Of a DNA stretch of 64,000 nucleotides, positions 22,062 through 33,171 are shown in pieces. Within the stretch, counting starts at the first letter, position 1. Each line of letters begins with the position of its first letter. A model generated the notes under the pieces. It was not told where the DNA came from, made no database searches, and was given only the letters and a program-made list of their open reading frames with translations. The DNA is from Crotophaga sulcirostris (taxonomy: Eukaryota; Chordata; Aves; Cuculiformes; Crotophagidae). The stretch covers positions 381,025 to 445,024 of the forward strand of contig VYZB01000196.1 in NCBI GenBank assembly GCA_013397455.1, read 5' to 3'. Made by a program: the position numbers and the translations under genes.

Positions 22062-25000
22062 AAGCTCTAGTTATTCCTTCTGCTGGCCGTGGGTGGTCTT
22101 TTTGTCAGTGACAAATCAGAATGATATAGTGTAGAAACAAATGTACAAATAATACGATACAGTGTCAAATGAGGAGGTGTGCTCCAGAGGCAGAGATCAA
22201 CACCTTCACCTACAATCCAAGAACACGACCATCAGATATGTATTGTATAGACTGGGACTGTGTTATCACATTTACTGCTGTCCTGTGGAGTAACCTTGAG
22301 CTTTTAAGTGAATCACTCCACCCCTCTACCCTTTCTCTCTCTTCCCAACATTTGCTCTGACTACTTAGGCAAGAAACTTTCCATTTTAGTATGTGCACAC
22401 AGTGTTTATTATGTTGGTACATCCTCAGGCTACTGGCATACAAATAATAAAGAGCAATAATAACTGGTTGCCAATCAGCAGAGAATCAAGTTTTCTGTTT
22501 CTAAATCAGTTGGAAATTGTTTTTCTCTTGTTTTGAATAATGTGCGGGGAATATGTAAAGTGAAGTCTTGTTTTGTTTTTTTTTTTCAGCTAGAAGCAAA
22601 AATACCCTTTATCAGCATTCCAAAATATGATTAATGCTAATCTTGACCTTTCAAAAGTTCCATGCCAGGCAGTTGATGATGCTTCTGTGTTGTAAAGAAT
22701 CAAACAGAAGGTGTTTCTATCCAGAATGAAGTGTTCTTTATTAATGAATGATTTGCTTACTAGGAACTCCAAGAACTCCTTTGCACTCTCTTTTTACAAA
22801 CGTGGGGGGTGTTTAATCATTTGGAGTGGATTGAAGGCATGAATATATTTATGAATATCTCATTTCTTTTCCACCTTCTTGTTCTCTAAAGTTGGAACAC
22901 AAACTCTATCAGCTTATTACTGTAGGTCAGAGATCATATTTTACCTTCCCATGGCAAATACCTGGGTAATCAAATAAACTAATAACTCAAATCAATCAAC
23001 ATTTCAATACCTAGCTTCAGCTGTTTCTCAGACTCTCCACAACAGGAGAAGAATACACACTGCAAAACTACTGTGAAATAGTAAAAACAACTGTCCAGCT
23101 TCCAAAAAGGAAAATATAGAAGAAGGGTCTAGGTTTGAGTCAAGTCTAGGAATCTGAAGCTGGACCATCCAGGATGGTGACAAATGTCTCATTCACCTCT
23201 TATGTGAGCAAAGCCTTATCTTAAAGATCCCCTTCCAGTACTCGTATACTAAACAACTTCGAAGACTCACATAAGTTTAGGGAGCCTTTAGGTTGCACTT
23301 CACATGGGGACCCCCAGCACAAGGTCTGTGCTCCACCAGGATATTGGTCTCCCCTTCAACAGGGACAAGGGATAATCACTTGATGGGCTCTGACATACTT
23401 GATTTAGTACCAACAAACAATTAACAACAAGACATAGCCTTGTAAAAGCTACTATGATGAAATTTAACTCTATCCCAGCCAAAACCAGTACATCGTGAAG
23501 CTCCCCACAGATGACGTGCTGGTGTCTGCTAGTGGAGTTTCTACATGAATATCCTGGAAAGGTGACTACTGAGAAAGGAGAACTGAAAGTCTGAATTGTG
23601 TCCCAGTCTAAGAAAAGCTCCTAAGTTAGAGTGCGAAAGGTCCAACAATAGACTTAACTGCTGTGCCTTGTGCTACCATTCTACCCATGTGCAGGGAATC
23701 CAGTTGCTGTGAATACACGATGCAGAATGTCCTTGCACCATGCTCTGAGCAGCACCAGAAGTAGCACTCTTGGAGAAGTGACTGGCTGCATGGAGCAAGG
23801 TCATCTTCTTTCTCCCCATTGCTTGTTGTCCATAAAAAACCCTAAGAATCATGTAGGTGATAGTGAGGGTGGTGTCCACACTGTTAGGTGTCTTAAATAT
23901 TGGTAATCACTCTCTGGAAAAATTCACTTCTCTTGGTTGATGTTATTGAGAACTTGGGCTAACTTTTGGAGATTTGAAGTTCATTTAACTTAAATTGCTG
24001 TTGTAGGCTGATATAAGTGTTTTGACAATACATTCGTATGTGGTTTCTACTCATTTGTAGGAATCGCACAGGACTGTGAAAGGCATTACATAATCAGAAT
24101 GGAAATGGCAAGAAGAAAGCAATGCAAATTAGTGGGGAAATGGTCTCCTTGATGAGAACTGGTTCACAGATAGACCAAGGGATGTCTTGTATGTAGGAAT
24201 GGGTAGGATGGAAACCATGGGTCAGTTTGCTGAATCATGGTCAGCCCTATGAAAATGTTTGAACTATTGATCTGAAAACCTGCTAGAACCTGAGGATTTG
24301 TCAGGTCTTCCAAGAAGTTTCAAGTCCAAGGTCAAAGAACAGTGGCATTTTCATCTGGAGATTATAGAGGGCACAATGCTTAATAGACAGAAATTGAGCA
24401 ATCTTTGGACGTTCTGCCTAATTCATTCACAAATGCAGCATTTTAAGGTTACCAAAACCTTCTACCACCAACGGGTTACATTAATTCATTAAGTTCTTTC
24501 AGAGTTACAGATTGGGGATATGAAAGAACTGCAAAATATATTTCTTATTTATCAGTATTCCTACTTGCGAGTAATTTAGGCCACTTATCTCCAATCACAT
24601 TTTTACTGACTACTTGCATTATCTATGATGGGGATGTCTCAGGCCATTAGTGACTAACACTCTGAATAATTAGGCTGTGAAAATCTAACAGCAGGATTTA
24701 TTATTATTATTAACTATTTTTCATTCTGTTGTATTAATTCCAGTTATTGGTCTGTTTTCTTGGAGAACAATGATCACTCATATAAAACAATTTCTGTGCA
24801 AAATTATTTTCATCATGTGATTTAACAGACCATAAACGTCTTACGCTGGTTTTCAGATTTTCAACCCAGTGTCAATACTAAGATGACATTAATACCCTCC
24901 TTGCATCACCTCTGGAATATTTATTTCAAGGCAATATATCATTCTTTTCTATTCCTTTTTTTCAGCTGTCCTTTGTATCTTTTCTTTGTCTTCCTGCTCT

Positions 25001-25186
25001 TGTGCATAACAATTTGTGCACTAGAGGTTTCTGTGATGGGTTTCTTCTACCTTAAATTACACTCTTGGACAGACTCTGAAGATCATATCTCTAGAAAAGA
25101 AACCTATTGTCTTCAAGAGAAACTCCTGGCTCCACCTCTCCTTGCATATATAGATAAGATACTGTTTCTTTTGCCGATTTCATAGG
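22062..25186. other. unique non-coding stretch
   Basis: About 3.1 kb without a recognised feature apart from a short TTA repeat at 24698-24712 and T runs near 22575-22587. Several frames of 60-100 codons show no domain. Confidence 0.55.
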
Positions 25187-25350
25187 ATCATAGAATCACA
25201 GAACGGTTTGGATTGGAAGAGACAACAAAGATCAGTTCTAATCCCCCTGTCAAGGGCAGAGACATTTTCCACTAGATCTGGTTACTCAAAGCTTCATCCA
25301 ACCTGGCTTTGAACACCAACAGGAATCGGGCATCCACGACTTCTCTGGGT
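25187..25350 (-). mobile_element. degraded CR1 fragment, ATTCTATG-tail
   Basis: Starts with GGATCATAGAATCACAGAAC and a worn GGTTTGGATTGGAAGAGAC. Continues with CATCCAACCTGGCTTTGAAC of the complementary 3' UTR and fades after CACGACTTCTCTGGG. Many substitutions; an old insertion. Confidence 0.85.
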
Positions 25351-25904
25351 GAATTGCATCACTGCCTATGTACCTGCTTCTCCCTTGTCAGAAAAAAAAT
25401 GTTTTTAGCCTGTACGGTTAGATTGTAAGGTCTAGCTTATACGGATTCACTTTGCATGCATGTGGCACATGGACTTCAGTGTATGTGAATATAACAAACA
25501 ATACCGATAAAATTCTCTGTAGTGCTGTACAACAGCCCGGAAATCTGGCTGTCACACAGCCATTGCATTTGGACAAAAGGCAGCTGAGTGTCTTCCAGTT
25601 CTGATTTTGACAAAATACCCCAAGGGAAAGAGGTCAAGTGGTGGTCTTCTGAAACCCCTGCCACTGGGTCCTGCCTCCACCTCAGTCCCTTCCCATCCAG
25701 TCACTTAACATCCTGGTCAGCATATTTCCAAGACAAAAATCATCTTTGCTGGTAGGAGACAACAAGAAGGAAAATATGACGCCAAATATTTAGGATGAGA
25801 AGCTCCTGCAGGAGATGCTCAGACTGGGCATAAAACCAGTATTTTTTGATAACATCTCATGCCAGCGAGCTTGCATTTTCTTCATTCCTCTTGCCTTGCC
25901 TTCG
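25351..25904. other. unique non-coding stretch
   Basis: About 550 bp between an old CR1 and the pentanucleotide array. No gene or repeat recognised. Confidence 0.5.
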
Positions 25905-26103
25905 CATCCCATCCCCATGCCATGCCATGCCATGCCATCCCATCCCATTCTACCCCATCCCGTCCCATCCTGCCCCATCTCGTGCCATGCCATGCCATCC
26001 CATCCCATCTCGTCCCATCCCATCCCATCCCATTCCATTCCATTCCATTCCATTCCATTCCATTCCACTCTATCCAATTCTATCCTATCCCATCTCATCC
26101 CTT
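25905..26103. repeat. CCATN pentanucleotide microsatellite, zoned
   Basis: About 200 bp of 5-bp units read as CCATG, CCATC and CCATT on the plus strand, with scattered CCGTC, CTGCC and CTCGT variants. Unit types come in blocks: CCATG first, then CCATC, a second CCATG and CCATC block, then a homogeneous CCATT block (about 26030-26066), then decayed units. Because 5 is not a multiple of 3, all frames stay open and give spurious repeated peptides on both strands. Confidence 0.97.
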
Positions 26104-27365
26104 CTGATTAATGGTAAAGGAGGTGAAAATCGGATTTGCTCTGTACTCTGTGGCTTAGTTTTTAAAAGGGCCACTTACATTTGCCATTCACGTCACAAAT
26201 TATTGACTTTCTGTTGCCTTCCGCATTCCTTGCACTCCAGTAAACTCTGCTCATTTATCTGCAACTTGCTAAAAAAACAATTTTTCCCCCACAACAAAAT
26301 GCTGTTGTCAAAAACTTCAAATCATCTCATCCATCAAGTGCCTGTGAGTGTGTGTGTGTGCATGTGCACGCGCATGTGCAGGAAGGGTAAGCATGCGATA
26401 CGTACAGCTGACAGATTCTTTCTCTCATAGTGATAGCTCCAAGATTAGCTGGACTCTTTGGGGTTTATCTGGACCAATGTTAAACACATGCACAAAACAC
26501 ACACTCCTCCAGGTCACCTCCACTTTTTTTGTTTTTTTTTTTTAAATTTTGGGAGCTAAATTAGGGGCGCAGTAAAAGCACTTTGGTAGCTGTGAAAAGT
26601 CCATTTCACCAGAGCCCTTACCCTGAAGCAAGCTTGAAACTCTCTGCCAAGGGATTTGCAAAGGGAATGGGTTCCTCCTGACAGCCCCGTCCTTGCCCCA
26701 ATAACTGCTCCTCAGCCCATTTATTACATAAATGTATTTCTCCCCAAAAAGGAAGTTTGTAACAGCTGAGCTTTTTTTGCTTTCCTGTTGATGTGTTTTC
26801 TGCAAGCCTCTGGTTCAGCTGAGAGCTAAATCATTGCCTTTTTAAGCCAATTTTGCCTGTAAAGGTCTAAATGCTGTGCCTTTATTTTGGGAGACAAAAC
26901 TGTTTGTGAGAGTCAGGGACACCGCATTTTCAAGGGGTTGTCCTGTCTCAAAAGCTAAGAGATGAAACCAGAATTAATTCTTAAAGCTGCTGCTAGTTTG
27001 CCAGTCTGCTTTGGTAAAGCCATTTCACCTCCTGGAGTCTCTGATTCCTGCCCTGGGATGCTGCTACTGTGCTCTGGCAGACAGAGAGGGATCTGTTGAT
27101 GAAGGCTTGAGGGGTCTCGAGCTCAATGCACTTGTGTGGGCTGTAAAGGCACATTTAGCATCTTGCATAGCTTTGTCCCATCTGTGCCTACACCTGTGAC
27201 CTGAAGGAACTGGAAGATATTTCCCTGCAGAGTTGCGGCTCTTCTTGGAAGAAGCAGGGGCAGAGAATGGTGGTTCTGGCAGTTGGAGAGGTTAACCACC
27301 ACAAATCTCACTCACTTGTGCTGTTCTGCTTGCTAGGAGCACAGCAATTACAGGACACAATGCAG
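26104..27365. other. unique non-coding stretch
   Basis: No gene recognised. Contains the TG-rich tract listed separately and a T-rich run at about 26524-26544. Confidence 0.55.
26344..26379. repeat. TG/CA-rich dinucleotide tract
   Basis: Alternating purine-pyrimidine run: GTGAGTGTGTGTGTGTGCAT followed by GTGCACGCGCATGTGC. Such alternation can favour Z-DNA, but the tract is short. Confidence 0.85.
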
Positions 27366-27645
27366 CACAGTATCACAGTATCACAGTATTACAAGGTTGG
27401 AAAGGACCTCGGAGATCATCGAGTCCAACCTAGAACCCAACTCTAACACCAACCCATCATCTAAACCATGGCACTGAGTGCCTCAGCCAATCTCCTCTTA
27501 AACACCTCCAGGGTTGGCAACTCCACCACCTCCCCGGGCAGTGCATTCCAACGGCCAATCATCCTTTCAGTGAAGAACTTTTTCCTAATATCAAGCCTAA
27601 AGTTTCCCTGACGAAGTTTGAGTTCATGTCCTCTAGTTCTGTCAC
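27366..27645 (-). mobile_element. CR1 fragment, TACTGTGA-tail subfamily
   Basis: Tail repeats, 3' UTR and about 170 bp of ORF2. The minus frame contains [38 protein letters not shown] and [19 protein letters not shown]. It ends right after the complement of GTGACAGAACTAGAGG, within one base of the break in the copy at 50830-51102. Confidence 0.95.
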
Positions 27646-28405
27646 AATAGCACAATGCTATGTGTGTACCTTCAAGAAACCAACTCCTGAGCCTTGTAAG
27701 TGGCATATCTCAAAAATTAGGGTGTGTCCAAATTATCTTTATTCTGGCATCCTTTGCCCTGGCTTCTTCAGCAGACCCCATTTTCAATCAACATTTCTCT
27801 CTGTGGTCATACTAATAAAATGGGAATGGTGGATTGCTAGGAAATTTGAGTGCTTCAGGAGGGTTTCAGGGAAAAGTCAGGTAATTGTTAAACTCCTTTA
27901 ACGGCACATCTACACAGGCTGAACATCTTGGCTGGCTTTTAGTATCATTTTGAGCAATTTGCAGAGCACAGTTTGCTCCTTCAAGGCACTGTGACCTTTT
28001 TATAGGATGTAATTCCATAATTAGCAGTGAGGTCAAGAGGCTATAGCTGGTCATTGGTAGAACTTGAGTGGAAAGAGGTTGGGCTGGAGGCAATTATTTG
28101 AACTTTCAGGGCTGAATTCACAAGCAATGAGTGCTAGTTAGAAAATAAGTATAAAGTGTGGATTAGTATTCTAGATGCCCATAAAAGGTAGGGTTTACTG
28201 ACATTTCTCAAGCCACTTTTGACATTACCTGCTGACCGTATTTCCATAAACTGTAGCCATACCTGATGTCTATATCTGCAGTATAAGGTAGACACTCATA
28301 ATAAGGCAGAGAAAAAGTGATGTGGGAGACATTATCCCTTTCACTTTCTCATTTCTTAGCAACTATTTGGCCATGCCTTCTTGGGACAAAAGCTATGTTT
28401 TTATT
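27646..28405. other. unique non-coding stretch
   Basis: No gene or repeat recognised. Frames at 27626-27901 (plus) and 27866-28093 (minus) have no known domain. Confidence 0.5.
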
Positions 28406-28803
28406 AATCATAGAATCATAGAATGTTTTGAGTTGGAAGGGACTTTTACAGGTCATCTAGTCCAACCCCCCTGCAGGAGAAGACACCTTTAACTCAATCA
28501 GGTTGCTCAGAGCCCGGTCCAACCTGACCTTGAACATTTCCAGGGGTGGGGCCTCCACTACCTCCCTGGGCAACCTGTTCCAATGTTTAATCACCCTCAT
28601 TGTAAAAAATATATTCCTTATATCCAGTTTAAATCTACCCTCAATCAGTTTAAAATCATTACTCCTGTGACAACAGGTCTTGCTAAAAGTCTGTCCCTAT
28701 TTGTCCTGCAGCCCCTTTCAGTACTGGAAGGCTGCTCGAAGGTCTCCTCGCAGTCTTTTCTTCTCCAGGCTGACCAGGGCCAACTCTCTCAGCCTGTCTT
28801 TAA
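28406..28803 (-). mobile_element. CR1 fragment, ATTCTATG-tail
   Basis: Complementary tail at the left, then the 3' UTR (GTCATCTAGTCCAACCCCCC) and ORF2 down to CTTTTCTTCTCCAGGCTGAC. Many substitutions break the minus-strand frame. The plus-strand frames over it (28583-28907) are antisense shadows. Confidence 0.93.
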
Positions 28804-29702
28804 TCTTTAATATCTCTTCATTATTTCCCCTCATCACCTTTTGGAAATGGACCCAACTGTTGTGTCTTTGTAGGATGACCTTTTCAGCAGAAACATCGTC
28901 CAGGTGAGTCCTGTTTTCCTCAGAAAAATGTAATTATCTAAGTTCTTTTCAAAACTAGCCCATTTCTCCCTCCCAATCTGTTTGTTTAAATCATAATCAT
29001 TTATTTGGAAGAGGAAATGTAAATTTTATTTAATTTTGTAAACATATCATTCTAAAAAAATGAGTAGATTGGGATGTTTTTTGGTTCTCATTTCCTCACA
29101 TGTTTACGTTGAGCTGGCCAGGCCTGGAGAATTTCAGCCAAAATGTGATAAAAAAATGAAAATGGAAATGTAATACTGAAATGTTTAAATAACATTGACT
29201 CTAGCTGTCACCAGAAGCCAGCCCTGTTCTTGTTCACTGTGGGAGGAGTGAAGAGTGGGGTCTTGTCAAAGAACACCTATTTTTATGGGGTAATAGATGC
29301 ATTTATGATAACTTCTGACCATATAGAAGGTTCATCAGTTCAGTTTCGGAGAACTAATGGCTTGTGATGCAATAATGAAATTTTGTGAGAAGGAATGATT
29401 TTTTCTGGGAAATGTGTTTGTATTTTCACTTGTATCTGCTGCAAATATGTAAGTAAGTGGGAAAGAGTCTGCTGGTGGTCTTGTTCTTGTCTTTACTCTC
29501 ATTCAAGTTTTGCTAGGTTGCTGTTTAAACCTACCTAACCTGATGAAAACTGCCCCTCTCTGAAGAACACTTGCAAACATAAGGCAGTCTCACCACAGAC
29601 TGTGAAAAAAAATTAAAATGTATTACACATGTCAAGAATGTTTAGTTTTATTGTCCAAATTTCATTCAAGTCACCCAAATGTAATTCCTGTCTTTACCCT
29701 TT
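28804..29702. other. unique non-coding stretch
   Basis: AT-rich DNA with no gene or repeat recognised. Confidence 0.55.
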
Positions 29703-30363
29703 CACAGAATCTTAGAATCATAGAATGGTTTGGGTTGGAATGGTTGGTTTTGGTCATCCAGTTCCAACCCCCCTACCATGGGCAGGGACACCTCCCACTG
29801 GAACAGGGTGCTCAAAGCCCCATCCAACCTGACTTTGAACACCTCCAGGGATGGGGCAGTCACCACTTCTCTGGACAACCAGTGTCAGGGCCTCCCCACC
29901 CTCATCATGAAGAATTTCTTCCTAATGTCCAATCTAAATCTTCCCGCTTCCAATTTAAAGCCATTCCCCCTCGTCCTATCCCTGCACTCCCTGATCAAGA
30001 GCCCCTCCCCAACTTTCCTGGAGCCCCTTTCAGTACTGGAGGCTGCTCTAAGGTCTCCTCAGAGCCTTCTCTTCTCCAGGCTGAGCAATCCCAGTTCTCT
30101 GAGCCTGTCCTCATATGGGAGGTGCTCCAGCCCTTGGATCATCTTTGTGGTCTCCTCTGGACTCGTTTCAACAGATCCATGTCTTTCCTGTGCTGAGGAC
30201 TCTGGAATTGAATGGAGCACCACAGGTGAGGTCTTACAAGAGTAGGATAGAGGGGAGAACCATATCCCTTGCCTCGCTTGTCACAGCTGTTTGGATACAG
30301 CCCAGGATGTGCTTTGCTTTCTGGGCTGAAAGTGCACATTGCCAGCTCATGTTGAGCTTTCCC
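29703..30363 (-). mobile_element. CR1 fragment, longest in the window (about 660 bp)
   Basis: Runs from the tail (TCATAGAATGGTTTGGGTTG) through the 3' UTR and ORF2, past the CTCTTCTCCAGGCTGAGC landmark. It continues into upstream ORF2 DNA (TTTCTGGGCTGAAAGTGCAC, GCTCATGTTGAGCTTTCCC). Similarity fades after about 30363. Long plus-strand frames here (29618-30522) are antisense and not genes. The ORF2 frame has stops and indels. Confidence 0.93.
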
Positions 30364-30677
30364 ACCTCACCTGGGGTCCCATCTGTAGCATCTGCTCTGT
30401 CAAATCACCTGCCACGGTGCCTTGCCTATCCCCCCACAGAATTCCTCCCCAGAGATGTATTTATTTTCAACATTGATCTAAAACTCACTGGAAATGATGG
30501 AAAGATTTCTCTGCGTCTTTAATGGACTTTGGAGCAAGTACAGACTCTTCGAAGTACTTTAGGGATCAGTTTTCAGGACAGAAGCCGTTTTGGGGATTGT
30601 CTAGTTCTTGAAAGTATTTCCAACCCATGAGGGAGAGCTCTTGGCAGGGAAAAGAGTAATTGAATCAAACCCAAAGC

Positions 30678-30711
30678 TTTTTTTCTTTTTTTTTTTTTTT
30701 TTTTTTTTTTT
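30678..30711. repeat. poly-T tract
   Basis: Thirty-four bases, all T except one C at 30685. It is the longest homopolymer-like run in the window. No retrotransposed cDNA or polyadenylation signal is seen on the complementary strand next to it. Confidence 0.97.
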
Positions 30712-31343
30712 GCATGAGCTGAATGACAGAAGAGAGAAGAAAAGGGTACATTGCAACACCTTATGCCTGCAAAAACAAACCAGGAGTATGCCTGTATGCT
30801 CTAGATACACGATTCTCCCCTCCATCTATTTCAAGATCTGAATTGCTGCTGTCCCTGTTGATTTCATTTGCAAAAATGCAGTGGGTTGCTTCTGCTGCGA
30901 GTCATGTGGACAGGAGGGGGATGGAGGGAGGAGGGAATTTACGTCATAAAGATAACAAAATCATCCCCGTAACACGATGTGATTTATTGCTCTGTCTTGT
31001 GGCCTCAATAACTTTGGTATCTTTGCACAGCATCTACGCCAGACGCTTAAGTTTTACACTGCTTCAAGGTACTGCAGTAACTCAGAACTTCTCAGCATCC
31101 AGAAGGTAAGAGGGGTCTTATGTTTAAGGGTTACTCCTCAGCCTCACTGCACCCAAGCTATTCGTGGCCAATGCAGCATCTTCCACCAACCATAAGCATC
31201 CCAAGTCCTCAGGAGGGTGTAAGTTTTATTTATAAAATCATCTCTGTGGTCTGATATTAGCACTGGTAGCAGGGAACACAGAGACAATTCTGGATTTGGA
31301 AGTGTGATAAGGGGTACAGGTAGCAGTGAAGGATGGCAGGGTG

Positions 31344-31396
31344 GCATCATCAGGATACGTCAGGAATCACCAAGAATCATCAGGAATCATCAGGAT
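31344..31396. repeat. short AATCATCAGG tandem repeat
   Basis: Two exact adjacent AATCATCAGG units at 31375-31394. They are preceded by imperfect units (CATCATCAGGAT, CGTCAGGAATCACCAAG). Confidence 0.85.
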
Positions 31397-32071
31397 GCCC
31401 ACTGCAAACATCTTGGGCAGTGGTGTATTTTTCTGTAAGTCTTTATTTCTGTACATTTTGCTCAGTTCATTGCCCAGGGAAACATTGCTTTTCCCAGAGT
31501 CTTGCAACGCCCACCCAGTCTTAAAGCCTCTCCTTTTCTCCCCGGGCACCTCTTTCTTCTCTACCCCAGCCTCCACAGAGCACAGGAGATACAGAAAGAT
31601 ATTTCAGGGAAATGATTTTAAAACAGCAAGTTTGTCTCAGCTCTCACTTTCAAGGAAGGCCCCACTATTGCATCAACAGGGAGTTTCTGCTTGCAGAGAC
31701 ACCATGTGTCTCATTCTCCAGGAGAGCCAGCAGCCTCATAAACCCACTCACCTGTGATAATGGAGATGCAGGGTATGAACCTTTGCTAATTCCTACCAAA
31801 GCAAATGGCTCCAGCTGGAGACATCAATCCCCAAGCCATGCCTAGAATAGGAAAATTTCCTTGTTCTATATCTGGCACAGCAGGGACATGACATTTGGCA
31901 TTGCAAATGCCAGGAGAACATCTGAGCACCAATGGAGGGAAGAGAGAAAGTTTTTCTTTCTCTCATGTGCATCTCTGGAATAAAACTTGGAGAGTTTGAA
32001 TTCATCCCTACATAAAACAGAGCTGCTTTTGAATTCTTGCAGGATATAAAATAGTTTCCTACCAAACTTTA

Positions 32072-32228
32072 CAGATCACAGGCTGGCTGAGGTTAGAAAC
32101 GACCTCTGGAGGTCATCTGGTCCAACCCCTCTGTTCATACTGGGTCATCCAGGACTATATCCAGATTGCTTTTGAGTAGCTCCAAGGATGGAGACTCCAT
32201 AACCTCTCTGAGAAACCTGTGTCATTTC
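32072..32228 (-). mobile_element. degraded CR1 fragment of an older subfamily
   Basis: The complementary 3' UTR reads CTGGCTGAGGTTAGAAACGA, then GGAGGTCATCTGGTCCAACC and CTCCAAGGATGGAGACTCCA. This matches the CR1 lineage with GGTCATCTGGTCCAACC, distinct from the younger copies. The tail octamers are mostly lost. It ends near 32228. Confidence 0.85.
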
Positions 32229-33001
32229 AAGGAAAGAAAAACATGAGTCTTGCAGTTCATGCTGAAATGTCCTCAGCACTGTCAGCTACTTGTGGATGCA
32301 GAGTTTGACACTGGACATGTCTTTAATTCCAAAGATGTGAAACACTACTTTGGGTCAACTTGACAAGCAATTTTCTTGTAGAATTTAGCCTTGAAACCCA
32401 CAAATCTCAGCAGCAGCAAAAATCTTTAAAATAAGATGGTTGGTAGGATCTGCTGCTTTTAATTATCTTTTAACCTTTGCTGAGCTTCTGTTCTTTAAAT
32501 TGCCGCTACAGATACTTAATTTCCCTCCACAACATTATCAGTTGTTTTTTTATTGTCATTATTATTTTTATGTAATTGTTTCTTCTCACTTGAAAGGTGG
32601 AAGAAAATATCTGTGTCACAGGAATACACCAGCCCTGGTGATGTCATGGCCATGCCTGAGTAGGCAGCAACTTTCTACAAGGCTAGACCTAAGGGTAAGA
32701 AAATGCACATAACCCGACCACTGTCCTACAGGCAGCTGGAAGTTGCGTGCAACCACAGCCAAAGGAAGCTATTCCATCTCCCCTCCCCTGCCATCTTAGC
32801 TGTGTGTGAAACTTATGACAGAACCACAGATTAAAAAATAAAAATATTTCTCAAAATACATTTTCTGATTCATGAAGCCATTGGTTGGTTCTTATGGGCT
32901 TTACTGTCTTTTTTTTTTTTTTAAATTTAGGGAATTTTCATTACTTTCCTTGTTGCCTTATTATATTTCATTTGTGCATTTTTATGTACAAAGCTAAGTT
33001 G
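32229..33001. other. unique non-coding stretch
   Basis: No gene or repeat recognised. T run at about 32909-32922. Confidence 0.5.
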
Positions 33002-33171
33002 TGCCCAGAGAAGTCATTGCTGCCCCATCCCTGGAGGTGTCCTTCAAGGCCAGGTTGGATGGGGCTTTGAGCAACCTGATCCAGTGGGAGGTGTCCCTGC
33101 CCATGGCGAGGGAGGGTGGAAAAGGATGGGCTTTAAGGTCCCTTCCAACCCAAATCCTTCTATGATTCTAC
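33002..33171 (+). mobile_element. CR1 fragment, ATTCTATG-tail
   Basis: Plus-strand end of ORF2 and 3' UTR: GCCCCATCCCTGGAGGTGTC, then CCAGGTTGGATGGGGCTTTG and GGTCCCTTCCAACCCAAATC. A worn tail follows (TTCTATGATTCTACG). This is the last sizeable CR1 before a transposon-poor block of about 10 kb. Confidence 0.93.

Larger units (their letters stand above)
30364..32071. other. unique non-coding stretch
   Basis: No gene recognised. Holds the poly-T tract and a short tandem repeat listed separately. The plus frame at 31326-31757 (143 codons) crosses the tandem repeat and shows no domain. Confidence 0.5.

Noticed and set aside
25790..26430. Frames of 82-194 codons with repeated SHPIP or WNGME-type peptides
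   Set aside because: Products of a pentanucleotide array, which is open in several frames on both strands at once. No initiation, splice or domain evidence.
29618..30522. Three overlapping plus-strand frames of 135-192 codons
   Set aside because: They are antisense to a 660-bp minus-strand CR1 copy.
30678..30711. Poly-T as the tail of a minus-strand processed pseudogene
   Set aside because: No AATAAA-type signal or coding remnant on the complementary strand next to the tract.
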